Shown: piece by piece, positions 1 through 9,871 of the stretch
Layout: the number at the start of each line of letters is the position of its first letter
Numbering within the stretch: position 1 is the stretch's first letter
Origin: Bordetella sp. LUAb4
GTDB lineage: Bacteria > Pseudomonadota > Gammaproteobacteria > Burkholderiales > Burkholderiaceae_B
Direction: 5' to 3'
Assembly: GCF_021325795.1 (NCBI RefSeq)
Contig: NZ_JAHPZX010000008.1
Location: 202,436 to 266,435, forward strand
DNA length: 64,000 nucleotides
Made by a program: the position numbers and the translations under genes
Notes under the pieces: generated by a model
Told to the model about the DNA's origin: nothing
What the model saw: only the letters and a program-made list of their open reading frames with translations
Database searches by the model: none

Positions 1-1643
1 ATGGAATTGCCCACCGAGCGCCAGTAGCCCAGCATCATCGGGGTCTTCACATAGAGCTGGGCGATACGCCGGTTCGGAATGGCGTAGGATTTGCCGGCCA
101 ATCCTTCGACAGCGCCCGGGTCGAGCTTGTCGGCCTTCTTGTTGGCGATGCCTTCAGTCGGACCTTCCGTCGCGCTGATCGCTTCCAGGGCCACGGGCAT
201 GCCGTCGGCGTCCAGCGCGGCGCGGAAACGCACCGCTGCCATGGGACGGCAGACATCGCGCAGGAATTCTTCCTCGCGGCTCCAGATGACCTTGACCGGA
301 CGACCCACCGCCTTGGCCAGTTCTATCGCCTGCGGGAAAGGATTGGCGGTGTTGTAGAGAAAATGGCGGCCGAAGAAACCACCCAACATGGGCGAATGCA
401 CGGTGATCTGCTTGGGATCCAGGCCGGTGCGCTTGACGATGTCCGCGAGGAACACGTCCTGAGCCTGATTGGGTATCCACAGTTCGAGCGAACCGTCCGC
501 ATTGAAACGCGCCAGGGTCGAAGACGGCTCCAACTGCGCATGGCGCAGATACTGGCTGTCGTAGGTCGCGCTGACCACGGTCTTGGCGTTCTGGAAAGCC
601 TGGGCCATATCGCCTTCCGTCTCGGCGTCCACGCCCGGACCGGTCTGGCGGGCCAGGCTGTCGCGAAACGCGGCCGTCGAAAAGTCAGCGGGCATGACAC
701 GCAGCGCTGAATCGGCGGCGGCCTCACGCCAATCGACCTGCACGGCTTCCACGGCGCGCTTGGCGTCCCACCACCGCTCCGCCACCACCGCCACCGCGCC
801 GGGCAGGCGGTGCACGGAATGCACCCCGGGCATCGCCTTGACCTGATCTTCGTTGCGCAGGGCGCCCACCGTCATGCCCAGGCGAGGCGCATGTTGCACG
901 GCTGCGTGCAGCATGCCGTCGACGCGCATGTCGATGGTGTACATCGCCTTGCCGGTCGACTTGTCGCGCACGTCCACCCGTTGCACCGGCTTGCCTATCC
1001 AGCGGAACTGGGCCGGGTCGCGTAGTTTCACGCTGCCGGGATCGGGCACGGGCAGGTCCATGGCGGCACCCGCCAGCTCGCCATAGGTGAAGGCGCGGCC
1101 GGACGCCGCGTGCATTACGCGGCCAGGTTGCGTGGTCAGCTCGCTCGCCGGGATGTCCCAGCGATTGGCGGCCGCCTGCAACAGCATCGCGCGCGCCAGG
1201 GCGCCCAGCCGGCGCATATTGGCATAGCCGAAGCGCACGGACGAACTGCCGCCGGTGATGCGCCGGCCGCTATCCATGACGACGTAGTCGCTACCAGGGG
1301 GCGCGCTTTCCACGACGAAGGTCGCGGGATCGGCATCCAGCTCTTCGCCGACGATCTGCGCCATGGCGGTGTAGATGCCCTGCCCGCCTTCGACGAAGGC
1401 ACTCTGCAGACGTATGGTGTTGTCCGGCCGGATTTCCAGGAAAGCGGGGACCTTGGTGGCGCGGGCCGGAGCGGCGGCCGCGGCTTGCGCGCGCGCCGTG
1501 CCGACGGGCAGGCCGAAGCCCAGCACGAAAGCGCCGGCGGCGGTGCCGGCCGACGCCAGCAGGAAACGGCGGCGAGAGAGGTTCGTGGCTTGTGCCGTCG
1601 GGAACGCATCGTCCGCGACGGTGGGGTTCGAGAGATTATCCAT
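1..1643 (-). CDS. Molybdopterin-binding hydroxylase large subunit (IorB/CoxL-like), C-terminus beyond window
   Basis: Catalytic subunit of a xanthine-oxidase-family molybdenum hydroxylase, most like the isoquinoline 1-oxidoreductase (IorB) type that works with a small 2Fe-2S subunit. The start at 1643 gives a twin-arginine signal (SRRRFLLASAG at about residues 28-38), so the enzyme should be exported folded with its cofactor. The mature part begins with VPAFLEIRPDNTIRLQSAF and includes FVEGGQGIYTAMAQIVGEEL, typical of the family's first domain. Its start overlaps the stop of the upstream 2Fe-2S gene (TAATG), so the two are translationally coupled. About 547 codons are present and the 3' end lies off the left edge. 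The substrate is not predictable. Confidence 0.88.
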   Translation of the reverse strand, partial: MDNLSNPTVADDAFPTAQATNLSRRRFLLASAGTAAGAFVLGFGLPVGTARAQAAAAAPARATKVPAFLEIRPDNTIRLQSAFVEGGQGIYTAMAQIVGEELDADPATFVVESAPPGSDYVVMDSGRRITGGSSSVRFGYANMRRLGALARAMLLQAAANRWDIPASELTTQPGRVMHAASGRAFTYGELAGAAMDLPVPDPGSVKLRDPAQFRWIGKPVQRVDVRDKSTGKAMYTIDMRVDGMLHAAVQHAPRLGMTVGALRNEDQVKAMPGVHSVHRLPGAVAVVAERWWDAKRAVEAVQVDWREAAADSALRVMPADFSTAAFRDSLARQTGPGVDAETEGDMAQAFQNAKTVVSATYDSQYLRHAQLEPSSTLARFNADGSLELWIPNQAQDVFLADIVKRTGLDPKQITVHSPMLGGFFGRHFLYNTANPFPQAIELAKAVGRPVKVIWSREEEFLRDVCRPMAAVRFRAALDADGMPVALEAISATEGPTEGIANKKADKLDPGAVEGLAGKSYAIPNRRIAQLYVKTPMMLGYWRSVGNS

Positions 1644-2107
1644 TACACGCTCCCCGGGGTACGGGTCGCGGCAAGGTCGTGCACCGCCGCGTTGATGGCG
1701 TTGTACGTGCCGCAACGACAGAGATTGATCATCGCGGCGGCGATCTCTTCGTTAGAGGGATTGGGTACCTGCTTGATCAAGGCCGTCGCGGCCATGACCT
1801 GACCCGACTGGCAGTAGCCACATTGCGGTACTTGATGCTTGATCCAGGCGGCGACGACACGCTTGCCGACGCTATCGTCCTCGATGGCTTCGATGGTGGT
1901 GATGTGCTTGCCCGCCATGCCGTCGACGGGCGTCACACAGGAACGCATCGCCACGCCATCGACCATCACCGTACAGGCGCCGCATTGCGCCAGGCCACAG
2001 CCGTATTTGGTGCCTGTCATACCCAGCTCGTCGCGGATCACCCACAACAAAGGGGTATCGGCGCTGGACTGGATCTGATGCAGCTTGCCGTTGATTTCGA
2101 GTTCCAT
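1643..2107 (-). CDS. 2Fe-2S small subunit of molybdenum hydroxylase (IorA-like)
   Basis: 154-residue iron-sulfur subunit that passes electrons from the molybdenum subunit to an external acceptor. It has the N-terminal plant-ferredoxin-type cluster motif (CGLAQCGACTV followed by a later Cys, about residues 42-60) and the C-terminal four-helix cluster domain with CGYCQSGQ and CRCGTY. The length is normal for IorA/CoxS-type subunits. The start at 2107 is chosen because AGGAAAG precedes it and the protein then begins MELEINGKLHQI, as in the family; a longer open frame upstream has no such support. It is coupled to the large subunit by a TAATG overlap. Confidence 0.93.
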   Translation of the reverse strand: MELEINGKLHQIQSSADTPLLWVIRDELGMTGTKYGCGLAQCGACTVMVDGVAMRSCVTPVDGMAGKHITTIEAIEDDSVGKRVVAAWIKHQVPQCGYCQSGQVMAATALIKQVPNPSNEEIAAAMINLCRCGTYNAINAAVHDLAATRTPGSV

Positions 2108-2560
2108 GGGTCTTTCCTCGTGACGAAGAAGTCGGCCGTGGCGGCCGGCATTCCGTATTGCTGTATGCGGCGGCGACGGAGGCGAGAAAAACCAGGGGCC
2201 GAGCACCGCCAATCGCGGGAACGTTATCACGCGAACTGCTGAGTTGCTGCTGAAAATTTCACCTTGCGACTGCAAGAAAGGCGCTTTGTGAGCGAATTGC
2301 TGGAGAAACGGGCAAGGGGGAATGGGGCTCGCCGTGGGCGCGGGGGCGCGGCTACAGAGAGGGAGACCAGGCAGCGTTTCGTTCTTTCGATATGTATATT
2401 CAAATACAGCGAAAATACGGAACAAAACTAGGCAAATTTTTTGTGGCTATTTATTTAGGTTTATTAATGCCATGACCTCTTGAGGGATCTGCTCCCCCTG
2501 CCGGGGAAGCAGATTTTTGATCGGATGCGGCGTTGCCCAAGTCCCAGGAACCATTCAAGT
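2108..2560. other. AT-rich intergenic region with no recognised gene
   Basis: About 450 bases between the divergently placed hydroxylase operon and the next plus-strand gene. The stretch around 2385-2475 is markedly richer in A and T than the surroundings and probably holds the promoters of both directions. I see no convincing coding frame, RNA gene or operator. Confidence 0.4.
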
Positions 2561-3343
2561 ATGGCGCGCGACCTAAGGCCTCACATCGGCGCAGCCGACA
2601 CCGCTTCCACCTTTGCGAGTTCTCTCATGAGCATATCCATCGCCCGCCACCTACCCACGCCGGCGTTCGCACAGACACATCAGCCGCTTGCCGCCTTTCC
2701 CGAAAACAGCTATTGGCTCCTGGCCGATGAATCACCCAAGCAAGGCCTGGGCCTGATCGACGAACAATCAGCGTTCGACCTGCCCTCTGCCGACGGTTCA
2801 TCGAAACGTGGTTTGCGCTTACCCATACCCAGGAAAGAGGCGCGCGCGCGACGGGACGTTACCAAGGACGTCGTCCATGGACAACGCATTTTTGTCCATC
2901 ACGTCAATAGCGAAGACAATGACATACCGGACAACCTCGAAGCGCTGCGGCAAGCACGATATACCACGACCGCCGAGGCCGAAGCCGCATTGGATAAGCT
3001 CGATGGCATCGTCCAGTTCTACGCGCCCTATCAGGCAAAAGCCTTCATGGACCACGTCAGAGAGTTCGTGGATACCGCCAGTCAATACACACGCAGCATC
3101 CGCATCTCGGTATCGATGGGCATCAACCTCACGCATGTGGAAGGTATCTCCCCCGACGCTGCCGACCTGCTCGTCGCCAACCGCTTGAGAGAAGCCGTGC
3201 GCAGCAAGTTCGGCAACATACCCGTGGAAACGCGCGCCATCCACCCTGACGACGTCCAGGGAGTGGTAATCCTGTGGGAAGCGTTCGACGGGCCCGCTTC
3301 CAACATCAGCATGACACACAGGACACAGCACAGTGAATTCTGA
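2561..3343 (+). CDS. Hypothetical protein, member A of a local paralogous family
   Basis: 260 residues, function unknown. The open frame reaches back to a TTG at 2480, but the ATG at 2561 is the best start because AGGAA lies ten bases upstream; an ATG at 2628 is also possible. No signal peptide or membrane segment is evident. The N-terminal half is low in predicted structure. The last 100 residues follow a pattern seen in four other proteins of this window: a helix with FYAPYQAKAFMDHV, a strand (IRISVSMGIN), a helix (LLVANRLREAV) and a final strand (VVILWEAF). It is the most divergent member, and relatedness rests on this pattern rather than strong identity. Confidence 0.6.
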   Translation: MARDLRPHIGAADTASTFASSLMSISIARHLPTPAFAQTHQPLAAFPENSYWLLADESPKQGLGLIDEQSAFDLPSADGSSKRGLRLPIPRKEARARRDVTKDVVHGQRIFVHHVNSEDNDIPDNLEALRQARYTTTAEAEAALDKLDGIVQFYAPYQAKAFMDHVREFVDTASQYTRSIRISVSMGINLTHVEGISPDAADLLVANRLREAVRSKFGNIPVETRAIHPDDVQGVVILWEAFDGPASNISMTHRTQHSEF

Positions 3344-3403
3344 CAGGGCGCGCGTGTCTTGAGATCAGCGCGCGAGGCACGGCATGCGACCCGATGTGCG
3401 ACC

Positions 3404-4759
3404 TCAGCGCACCAGGCAAGGCCGCTTGTTGTCGAACTTCCACCCCGGCACCAGGAACTGCATGGCCGTGGCGTCGTCGCGCGCGCCCAGCGCGTACTGC
3501 AAGTACAGCTGGTGCGCCTGCTCCACCGCATCCATATCCAGTTCGATACCCAAGCCGCCACGCGTGGGCAACTGCACGTAGCCATTCTCGATGCGCAAGG
3601 GATTACGCGTCAGATGCTGGCCGTCCTGCCAGATCCAGTGCGTGTCGATCGCCGTGACACGCCCCGGCGCGGCGGCGCCAACGTGCGTGAACATGGCCAG
3701 CGACACATCGAAGTGATTGTTGGAATGCGAACCCCAGGTCAGCCCAAAGGCCTGGCAGGTCTGTGCCACGCGCACCGAGCCCTGCATGGTCCAGAAATGC
3801 GGATCCGCCAGCGGGATATCCACTGACTGCAGCGACAAGGCATGCGCCATCTCGCGCCAATCCGTGGCGACCATATTGGTGGCCGTGGGCAAACCCGTGG
3901 CGCGGCGGAATTCGGCCATGACTTCGCGGCCGGAATACACGCCCTCGGCGCCGCAGGGATCCTCGGCATAGGCCATCACGCCATGCAGGTCGCGGCACAG
4001 GCGCACGGCGTCCTTCAGCAACCAGCCACCATTGGGATCCAGCGTGATGCGCGCGCGTGGGAAGCGCTCATGCAAGGCGCGGATCGCTTCGACTTCTTCC
4101 TCGCCGCTCAGCACGCCGCCCTTCAGCTTGAAATCCTCGAAGCCGTAGCGCGCATACGCCGCCTCCGCCAGCTTGACGATGGCTTGGGGCGTCAACGCTT
4201 CTTCGTGGCGCAGGCGCAGCCAGTCGTCCTGTTCTTCAGGCGCGGTCTGATACGGCAGATTGGTCTTGCGCCGGTCGCCCACATAGAACAGATAGCCCAG
4301 CATCTGCACCGACGTACGCTGCACGCCCTCGCCCAACAGCGCCGCCACGGGCACGTCCAGGAACTGGCCCAGCAGATCCAGCAATGCCGACTCGGCGGCG
4401 GTCACCGCATGGATGGTGACGCGCAGATCGAACGTCTGCTGGCCACGGCCGCCGCTGTCGCGGCCACCGAACTGGCGCCGCATGTCGTTCAACACGGCCT
4501 GGTAATCGCCCAGCGCGCGGCCGAGCAGCAAGGGCCGCGCGTCCTCCAGCGTGGCGCGGATCTTCTCGCCACCGGGGACTTCACCGACGCCCTGGCGGCC
4601 CGAGCTGTCGGTCAGGATCAGCAGGTTGCGCGTGAAGAAAGGCGCGTGCGCACCGCTCAGGTTGAGCAACATGGCGTCGTGGCCGGCCACCGGCACGACA
4701 CGCACATCGGTGATGACGGGCGCGCGGCCCGGAGGTTCGTGGGGGGAGCAAGAAGACAT
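3404..4759 (-). CDS. gudD: Glucarate dehydratase
   Basis: 451 residues, enolase superfamily, dehydrating D-glucarate to 5-keto-4-deoxyglucarate. The KLK base motif (211-213), DPNGG (Asp 241), ED (266-267), ATN (293-295) and SHSNNHFD (344-351, with the catalytic His) are all in place, and NMVATD is typical of glucarate dehydratases. Full length for the family. It lies 68 bases downstream of a Bug receptor gene on the same strand, suggesting uptake and first catabolic step in one operon. A LacI-family gene and a palindromic operator lie upstream of the Bug gene. Specificity for glucarate versus galactarate or idarate is not proven by sequence. Confidence 0.93.
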   Translation of the reverse strand: MSSCSPHEPPGRAPVITDVRVVPVAGHDAMLLNLSGAHAPFFTRNLLILTDSSGRQGVGEVPGGEKIRATLEDARPLLLGRALGDYQAVLNDMRRQFGGRDSGGRGQQTFDLRVTIHAVTAAESALLDLLGQFLDVPVAALLGEGVQRTSVQMLGYLFYVGDRRKTNLPYQTAPEEQDDWLRLRHEEALTPQAIVKLAEAAYARYGFEDFKLKGGVLSGEEEVEAIRALHERFPRARITLDPNGGWLLKDAVRLCRDLHGVMAYAEDPCGAEGVYSGREVMAEFRRATGLPTATNMVATDWREMAHALSLQSVDIPLADPHFWTMQGSVRVAQTCQAFGLTWGSHSNNHFDVSLAMFTHVGAAAPGRVTAIDTHWIWQDGQHLTRNPLRIENGYVQLPTRGGLGIELDMDAVEQAHQLYLQYALGARDDATAMQFLVPGWKFDNKRPCLVR

Positions 4760-4827
4760 GGTCGGTTTCCAACTGCTGGGCCGGCCGCCTGCGCGGCCGA
4801 AGTTCTGAAAAGGATGGCTGCCAAGGT

Positions 4828-5811
4828 TTACTGCAAAGTGATGTGCCCTGTATCGATGACCTGCTTCCAGCGCGCGCTTTCCTTGGCCTGGAACTTGGCG
4901 AAATCATCCGGCGAACTGGCCACGACTTCCAGGCCGACATCGGTAAAGGGCTTGCTGACGGCGGGGTCCTTGACCGCTTCGACCAGCGCGTCGCTGATCT
5001 GCTTCTTCAGGTCGGCCGGCAAGCCCTTGGGCGCCACGATGGCCTGCCATGCATAGACTTCCAAGCCAGGCATCTTCAGCTCGTCGAAGGTGGGCACGTC
5101 GGGCAGCACCGGCGAACGCTTGGTGCCGGTGATGGCAATGGCCTTGAGCTTGCCGGCCTTGATGTGCGCCAGCACCGCGTTGAGGTTCTGGAAGGACATG
5201 TCGACCTGGCCGCCCAGCAGATCCGAGATCGCCGGTGCGCCGCCTTTATAAGGCACATGCAGGCCCTTGGTGTCCGTCTTCTGCCAGAACAACTCGGCGG
5301 TCAGGTGATCGGAGGAACCGGCCCCCGACGTCGCGAAGCTGATCTCGCCCGGCTTGGCCTTGAGCAGCGCCAGCACGTCCTGGATGGAATTGATCTTGGG
5401 CGCCAGCTTGGGGCTGATCACCAGCACGTTGGGCGTCTGCACCGCCACGCTCAGGTAGGTGAAGTCCTTGTCCGGGTTGTACGGGATGCCGGGCATCAGA
5501 TGCTGCGCCACCACCAGGGGAGCCAGGGAGGACACCATCAGCGTGTAGCCATCCGGCGCGGACCGCGCCACGAAGGCCGCGCCTATGGTGCCGGTGGCGC
5601 CTGCCTTGTTCTCGATCACGAAGGACTGCTTGAACTTGTCGCCCAACTTGTTGAACACGGCGCGCGCCACGGCGTCGGTGGCACCGCCCGGCGGGAAAGG
5701 AACGACGACGTTGACGGTCTTTTCGGGCCAGGCGGCGTGAGCCGCCGTGGAAAGCGCCGCCGCGGCGCAGAGGCCCAGCGCGACCATGCATTGCAATGCC
5801 TTGGACTTCAT
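4828..5811 (-). CDS. Bug-family periplasmic solute receptor (probably glucarate or related aldarate)
   Basis: 327 residues with a Sec signal peptide ending AAHA/AWPEK. The family hallmarks are present: [16 protein letters not shown] near the mature N-terminus, the PDGYT segment, VPYKGGAPA and LPDVPTFDE. Such receptors bind carboxylates, sometimes feeding a tripartite TctAB permease, which is not encoded here. It is first in the operon with glucarate dehydratase, so an aldarate ligand is a reasonable inference but not shown. The start at 5811 lies about 90 bases from the operator at 5901-5916. Confidence 0.92.
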   Translation of the reverse strand: MKSKALQCMVALGLCAAAALSTAAHAAWPEKTVNVVVPFPPGGATDAVARAVFNKLGDKFKQSFVIENKAGATGTIGAAFVARSAPDGYTLMVSSLAPLVVAQHLMPGIPYNPDKDFTYLSVAVQTPNVLVISPKLAPKINSIQDVLALLKAKPGEISFATSGAGSSDHLTAELFWQKTDTKGLHVPYKGGAPAISDLLGGQVDMSFQNLNAVLAHIKAGKLKAIAITGTKRSPVLPDVPTFDELKMPGLEVYAWQAIVAPKGLPADLKKQISDALVEAVKDPAVSKPFTDVGLEVVASSPDDFAKFQAKESARWKQVIDTGHITLQ

Positions 5812-5900
5812 TCTGTTGTCTCCTGGATAAGTCTTCTAATGAATATTCCGCTGTGGATGGCCCGTGAACGTCGGCGACATCCGACAAGATGTCTGATGAC

Positions 5901-5916
5901 ATGTTAACGTTAACAT
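5901..5916. promoter_or_regulatory. Perfect 16-bp LacI/GntR-type operator
   Basis: ATGTTAACGTTAACAT is a perfect palindrome in the divergent intergenic region between the Bug-gudD operon and the LacI-family gene. It resembles the known E. coli GntR operator (ATGTTACCGGTAACAT), differing only around the centre. It is the likely binding site of the adjacent regulator for both directions. Confidence 0.82.
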
Positions 5917-5979
5917 CCCGCGTTTGACGTAGTATTCATCGTTAGCCGACAGAAATACACCAGGGAATACCCTAGGATC

Positions 5980-7029
5980 ATGAGCGCAGACCCCGATCAA
6001 ACCGACTTCCCCGGCCGCCAGCAGGACAAAGGCGGCGTCACGCTGCGGGAAGTAGCGCGTGCTGCCAACGTGTCGATGATCACGGTGTCGCGCGCCATCA
6101 ACAATCCCCAGCAGGTCTCAGCGATCACGCTGGAGAAAGTCAACGCCGCCGTCCAGGCCCTGGGCTACGTGCCCAATCTCATGGCGGGCGGACTGCGGTC
6201 TTCGCGCAGTTATCTGGTGATGGCCCTGGTACCCACTATCACGGGCTCGCTGTTCAGCGGCATGCTGGAGGCGCTGACCGCATCGCTGGAGGCCAAAGGC
6301 TATCAGCTCATGGTGGGCCAGATCGGCTATGAACAGGCCCACGAAAAATCGCGCGAGGACGCATTGCTGCGCGCCATCATCGGCCGCCGCCCGGACGGCA
6401 TCGTGCTCACCGGCATCATGCATTCGGCGCAAGGCCGCCAGTTGCTCAAGTCATCCGGCATCCCCGTGGTGGAGACCTGGGACAGCACGCCGACGCCCAT
6501 CGACATGCTGCTCAGCCTGTCGCACGACGCCATCGGCCGCGCGGTCTGCGACTATCTGCACGGCGCCGGCAAGTCACGTTGCGCCATCCTGTCGGGCGAT
6601 GACGAGCGCGCGCAGCGCCGCGCCGCAGGCTACCGGCGCCGCGCCCGAGAGCTGGGCCTGCCGGAACCCCTGGTGCATCCGGTGCCGGCACCCACCACGC
6701 ACGCCGATGGCCGGGCGGGCCTGCGTGCCGTGCTGGCCCGGGACCCATCGATACAAGCGGTTTTCTGCACGTCGGACATGATGGCCATCGGCGTCATCAC
6801 CGAAGCCGTGGCACAGGGCTTGTCCTTGCCCGGCCAGTTGGCGGTCATGGGTTTTGGCGACATGGACATCGCCGCCTCGATGACGCCCAGCCTGACCACC
6901 GTCCGCGTGGACGGCGCGGCCATCGGCGCCACGGCAGCCGACATGATCGCCACGCGCGCCAATGGCCACGTGCCGGCGCAAGCCGTGGTGGACATCGGCT
7001 TCAGCATCGTGAAGCGCGACAGCGCGTAG
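5980..7029 (+). CDS. LacI/GntR-family transcriptional regulator of the glucarate operon
   Basis: 349 residues. A LacI-type helix-turn-helix occupies about residues 19-65 (TLREVARAANVSMITVSRAI, then the hinge region ending in LGYVPN), followed by a periplasmic-binding-protein-like effector domain (ALVPTITGSLFSGMLEAL to the C-terminus, with AVFCTSDMMAIGV). Full length. It is transcribed away from the Bug-gudD operon, with the palindromic operator between them, so it probably represses that operon and itself until a sugar acid inducer is bound. Effector identity is inferred from context only. Confidence 0.92.
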   Translation: MSADPDQTDFPGRQQDKGGVTLREVARAANVSMITVSRAINNPQQVSAITLEKVNAAVQALGYVPNLMAGGLRSSRSYLVMALVPTITGSLFSGMLEALTASLEAKGYQLMVGQIGYEQAHEKSREDALLRAIIGRRPDGIVLTGIMHSAQGRQLLKSSGIPVVETWDSTPTPIDMLLSLSHDAIGRAVCDYLHGAGKSRCAILSGDDERAQRRAAGYRRRARELGLPEPLVHPVPAPTTHADGRAGLRAVLARDPSIQAVFCTSDMMAIGVITEAVAQGLSLPGQLAVMGFGDMDIAASMTPSLTTVRVDGAAIGATAADMIATRANGHVPAQAVVDIGFSIVKRDSA

Positions 7030-7279
7030 TGGAAGCACGTCGCGTGAAACATCATGCGAGGTGCCGTGTGACGCATACCGGCGCGTAGCGGGCGGGCGCG
7101 GCTCATCCCCATCGCGCGGGGCGGCCTGCGCCGGCAATCTTCCATGGAACCAATCGCGGCACCCGTGCGAACTCAGAGGCCCGTGCACACGCACGCCTTG
7201 CGATAGTGCGTTCATGTCGCCGCCATCCGGCAATCGACGCGATCCGCCTATCGGTCCTCAAATTCCACCAGGCGCCATC

Positions 7280-7939
7280 ATGCAGATAGAAAACGTCCGC
7301 CATACCCTCCCCGCCTCCGCGTCCGCGCCGGCCACGGCCGCCGATAATTCCAGCATCGAAAAACTGGGCGAGGCGGCGCCCGACACCAAGGAAGCGATGC
7401 GACGCTGCATGCTGTCGTCCACGCCGCCCGCGCACAAGATCATGGCCAACGAGCAGGAGCAAACCAAGATCGAAAACAAAAGGGCGTGGCTGGCCAAGCC
7501 TCCACCCGTCGACGCAACGGCCGATTACGCGTCAAAGCGGGCAAGGAAGACGGCAAGCCTGGCACACATCATCGAGACTGAAGCACGGCGTATCGGCGAC
7601 GAGATAAAGGCCCTTATCGAGGATTACCGAACAAAGGCGGCCGGCGCTAGAAACAAGCCTTTGCCCCCGCTGATCAACATCTACAGCGACACGGAACAGG
7701 TGCCGGCCGACCCGTTCGCCTTCAGCCCGGATAACATCGACGCCCGCATGGCTGACGCCATCAAGCGCTACCTGATCAAGGAGAACATCGGCAATGGAAG
7801 GTACATCGAGATCGTACCGGTCCGCCCGGCGGAGCCGGACATGATGGCCTCGCTGACTTTCGAATCCAACTTCTCCGAGGCGGCCATGTTCAGTTGCATA
7901 AGGCTCTCGGGGCCGACCAAGAGCTTCATCTACGCTTGA
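7280..7939 (+). CDS. Hypothetical protein, member B of the local paralogous family
   Basis: 219 residues, function unknown. The open frame extends upstream to 7061, but the ATG at 7280 is favoured since the region before it has no ribosome site or recognisable protein. The N-terminus is rich in Ser, Ala, Pro and Thr (TLPASASAPATAADNSS) and lacks a Sec signal. The second half shows the shared pattern: a helix with IIETEARRIGDEIKALI, a strand (LPPLINIY), then DARMADAIKRYLIKEN and the strand YIEIVPVRP. The Ser/Pro-rich leader would fit a type III effector, but no chaperone or secretion gene is present nearby. Confidence 0.7.
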   Translation: MQIENVRHTLPASASAPATAADNSSIEKLGEAAPDTKEAMRRCMLSSTPPAHKIMANEQEQTKIENKRAWLAKPPPVDATADYASKRARKTASLAHIIETEARRIGDEIKALIEDYRTKAAGARNKPLPPLINIYSDTEQVPADPFAFSPDNIDARMADAIKRYLIKENIGNGRYIEIVPVRPAEPDMMASLTFESNFSEAAMFSCIRLSGPTKSFIYA

Positions 7940-8031
7940 TCACTACAATCATTGGACCCTGCACCCACAAAGGCTGGCCCGATGCGCGCATCACGACGCA
8001 GCACGGGCTCGCCATCACAAAGGAGACCCCC

Positions 8032-9030
8032 ATGCGGGCGGCGTATTACGAAACACGAGGTCCGGCGCGCGAGGTGTTGCGCGTCGGTGATATTCCCGCC
8101 GAGGAACCCGGTCCCGGCATGCTGCGCCTACGCATCGCGGCGTCGGGCATCAACCCGTCCGACGTGAAGACGCGCAGCGGCAACAGTCCCAGGCCACAGC
8201 CCTGGCCGCGCGTCATCCCGCATCACGATGGCGCCGGCACGGTCGAAGCCGTCGGTAGCGGGGTCGATCCGCAGCGTATCGGCCAGCGCGTGTGGCTGTA
8301 CGAATGCCAGATCGATCGCGCCGGCGGCACCGCGGCCGAATATGTCACGGTGCCCGAAGCCTTGGCCGTGCCCTTGCCCGACAACGTGTCCTTCGACATA
8401 GGCGCGGCGCTGGGCGTGCCTGCCTTGACGGCCTGGTTCTGCGCGGACCGCGCGGGTGCGGCGCCGGGCCGCAATGTCCTGGTGCACGGCGCCGTCGGTG
8501 CCGTCGGTTTCTACGCCGCGCAGATGGCGCGGCTGCGCGGGGCCCGCGTGCTGGGGACCGTTTCCAACGAGCAGCAGGCCGCTGTGGCGCAAGCCGCCGG
8601 CATCGAAACCGTGCTGCGCGGCGACGACCTGCCCCTGCGGGCGCGTGAGTGGCTGGAGGCGCAGGGGCATGCGGCAACCCAATCCAGCTTCGACGGCATC
8701 ATCGATCTGGACTTTGCCGCCAATCTCGCCGCCAATGTGGAACTGGCAGCGGTCAACGGACGGTTGGCGGTCTACGCGTCCGACACCAACCTGGAGCCGG
8801 CCGTTCCCGTGCGGGCCTTGATGCGCCGCAATCTGCAGGTGGCCTTCCTGTTGCTCTACACCCTGCCCCTGGAAGAAAAGCGCCGCGCCATCACGGACCT
8901 GACCGGCTGGCTGACCCTGGATGCGCTACGGCACCCCGCCATCCATGCCTATCCTCTGGAAGACATCGCCTCGGCGCATGAAGCCGTGGAAACACGGCGG
9001 CACGTGGGCAAGGTGATTGTCCGGCTCTGA
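8032..9030 (+). CDS. Zinc-independent MDR-family NADPH:quinone oxidoreductase
   Basis: 332 residues, medium-chain dehydrogenase/reductase superfamily, quinone reductase branch. It has the GroES-like N-terminal domain (MRAAYYETRGPAREVLRVGD; GINPSDVKTRSG) and a nucleotide-binding domain with VLVHGAVGAVGFYAAQMA. The structural-zinc cysteines of alcohol dehydrogenases are absent. The start at 8032 follows an AGGAG site; the longer frame from 7894 overlaps the preceding gene. It likely reduces quinones or enones with NADPH in the cytoplasm. No operon partner is evident. Confidence 0.9.
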   Translation: MRAAYYETRGPAREVLRVGDIPAEEPGPGMLRLRIAASGINPSDVKTRSGNSPRPQPWPRVIPHHDGAGTVEAVGSGVDPQRIGQRVWLYECQIDRAGGTAAEYVTVPEALAVPLPDNVSFDIGAALGVPALTAWFCADRAGAAPGRNVLVHGAVGAVGFYAAQMARLRGARVLGTVSNEQQAAVAQAAGIETVLRGDDLPLRAREWLEAQGHAATQSSFDGIIDLDFAANLAANVELAAVNGRLAVYASDTNLEPAVPVRALMRRNLQVAFLLLYTLPLEEKRRAITDLTGWLTLDALRHPAIHAYPLEDIASAHEAVETRRHVGKVIVRL

Positions 9031-9184
9031 ACCAGGCGGGGATCGGGGCAGGCACCTGAAACGGGCGATTCAAGGAACGAATCAGGCCGAGGTGCAACGA
9101 ATCGGGGCTTGGCTGCCGATAGTGTTCGGCATATGGCGATCGCTATCGGCAGCCAGCCCTACCCAACCCCTTCGGAGTTCCGCC

Positions 9185-9856
9185 GTGCTCACCAGTTTGA
9201 ATGGTTCTGCCGCGCGCGCCAATTTCTATGGCCCCGCGTTTGCTGTCCCCGACACCCTTCCCGCTACCGTCTGGCAGGCCATCACCGCGTCCCCGCCTAC
9301 GGCCGCGCCGCAGAACGCGGGTGAAACGCCGCCCACACCCATCCTGACCCGTGCATCGACGGAGATCTTCAATGGCGACATTCCGATCACCAAGGAAACC
9401 ATCAGCCCCATCGACCTGGGAATGCTTAACTACCTGCGAGCCTTTCCTCCCCGCTCCAAGGCTGCGTATCGACACGTTCGGCCTGTCCTGAAAAAGCTGC
9501 TCAAGCCCTACCTGGCCTATGCGACCGCGCAGATACTGGCCCAGATCAACGAAGCCACGAAAGACCACGCCGTGCGTATCACGGCCATTCATATCCAAGG
9601 CACCACGCCCGTGAATATGGTGAAGCGTAAAGACAAGCGCACGTACCTGATGGGCACGACGATCGGCCACTTGCTCAAGCGCGAGCTGATCAGGCTGGGC
9701 ATAGACAAGGACGCCATCAAGACGGCCCGCGGCACTATCGACTCGGACTGGCGCTTGAACGTGCGTATCCATGGGGATATGACGGCCTGCCATGGCAACG
9801 CCGTCCCTGTGCCAAGCGTGAAGCCGCGCGCGCCCAACTTGTCCCGTTACGTCTGA
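9185..9856 (+). CDS. Hypothetical protein, member C of the local paralogous family
   Basis: 223 residues, function unknown. The GTG at 9185 is chosen because GGAG sits seven bases before it; the open frame back to 9017 overlaps the preceding gene and has no support. The first 80 residues are rich in Ala, Pro and Thr. The remainder has the shared pattern: a helix with LKKLLKPYLAYATAQILAQI, a strand (RITAIHIQG), the helix MGTTIGHLLKRELIRLGI and the strand WRLNVRIHGDM. It is followed by member D 15 bases later on the same strand, so the two probably share a transcript. Confidence 0.7.
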   Translation: MLTSLNGSAARANFYGPAFAVPDTLPATVWQAITASPPTAAPQNAGETPPTPILTRASTEIFNGDIPITKETISPIDLGMLNYLRAFPPRSKAAYRHVRPVLKKLLKPYLAYATAQILAQINEATKDHAVRITAIHIQGTTPVNMVKRKDKRTYLMGTTIGHLLKRELIRLGIDKDAIKTARGTIDSDWRLNVRIHGDMTACHGNAVPVPSVKPRAPNLSRYV

Positions 9857-9871
9857 TGGGTGGGATAGGCC

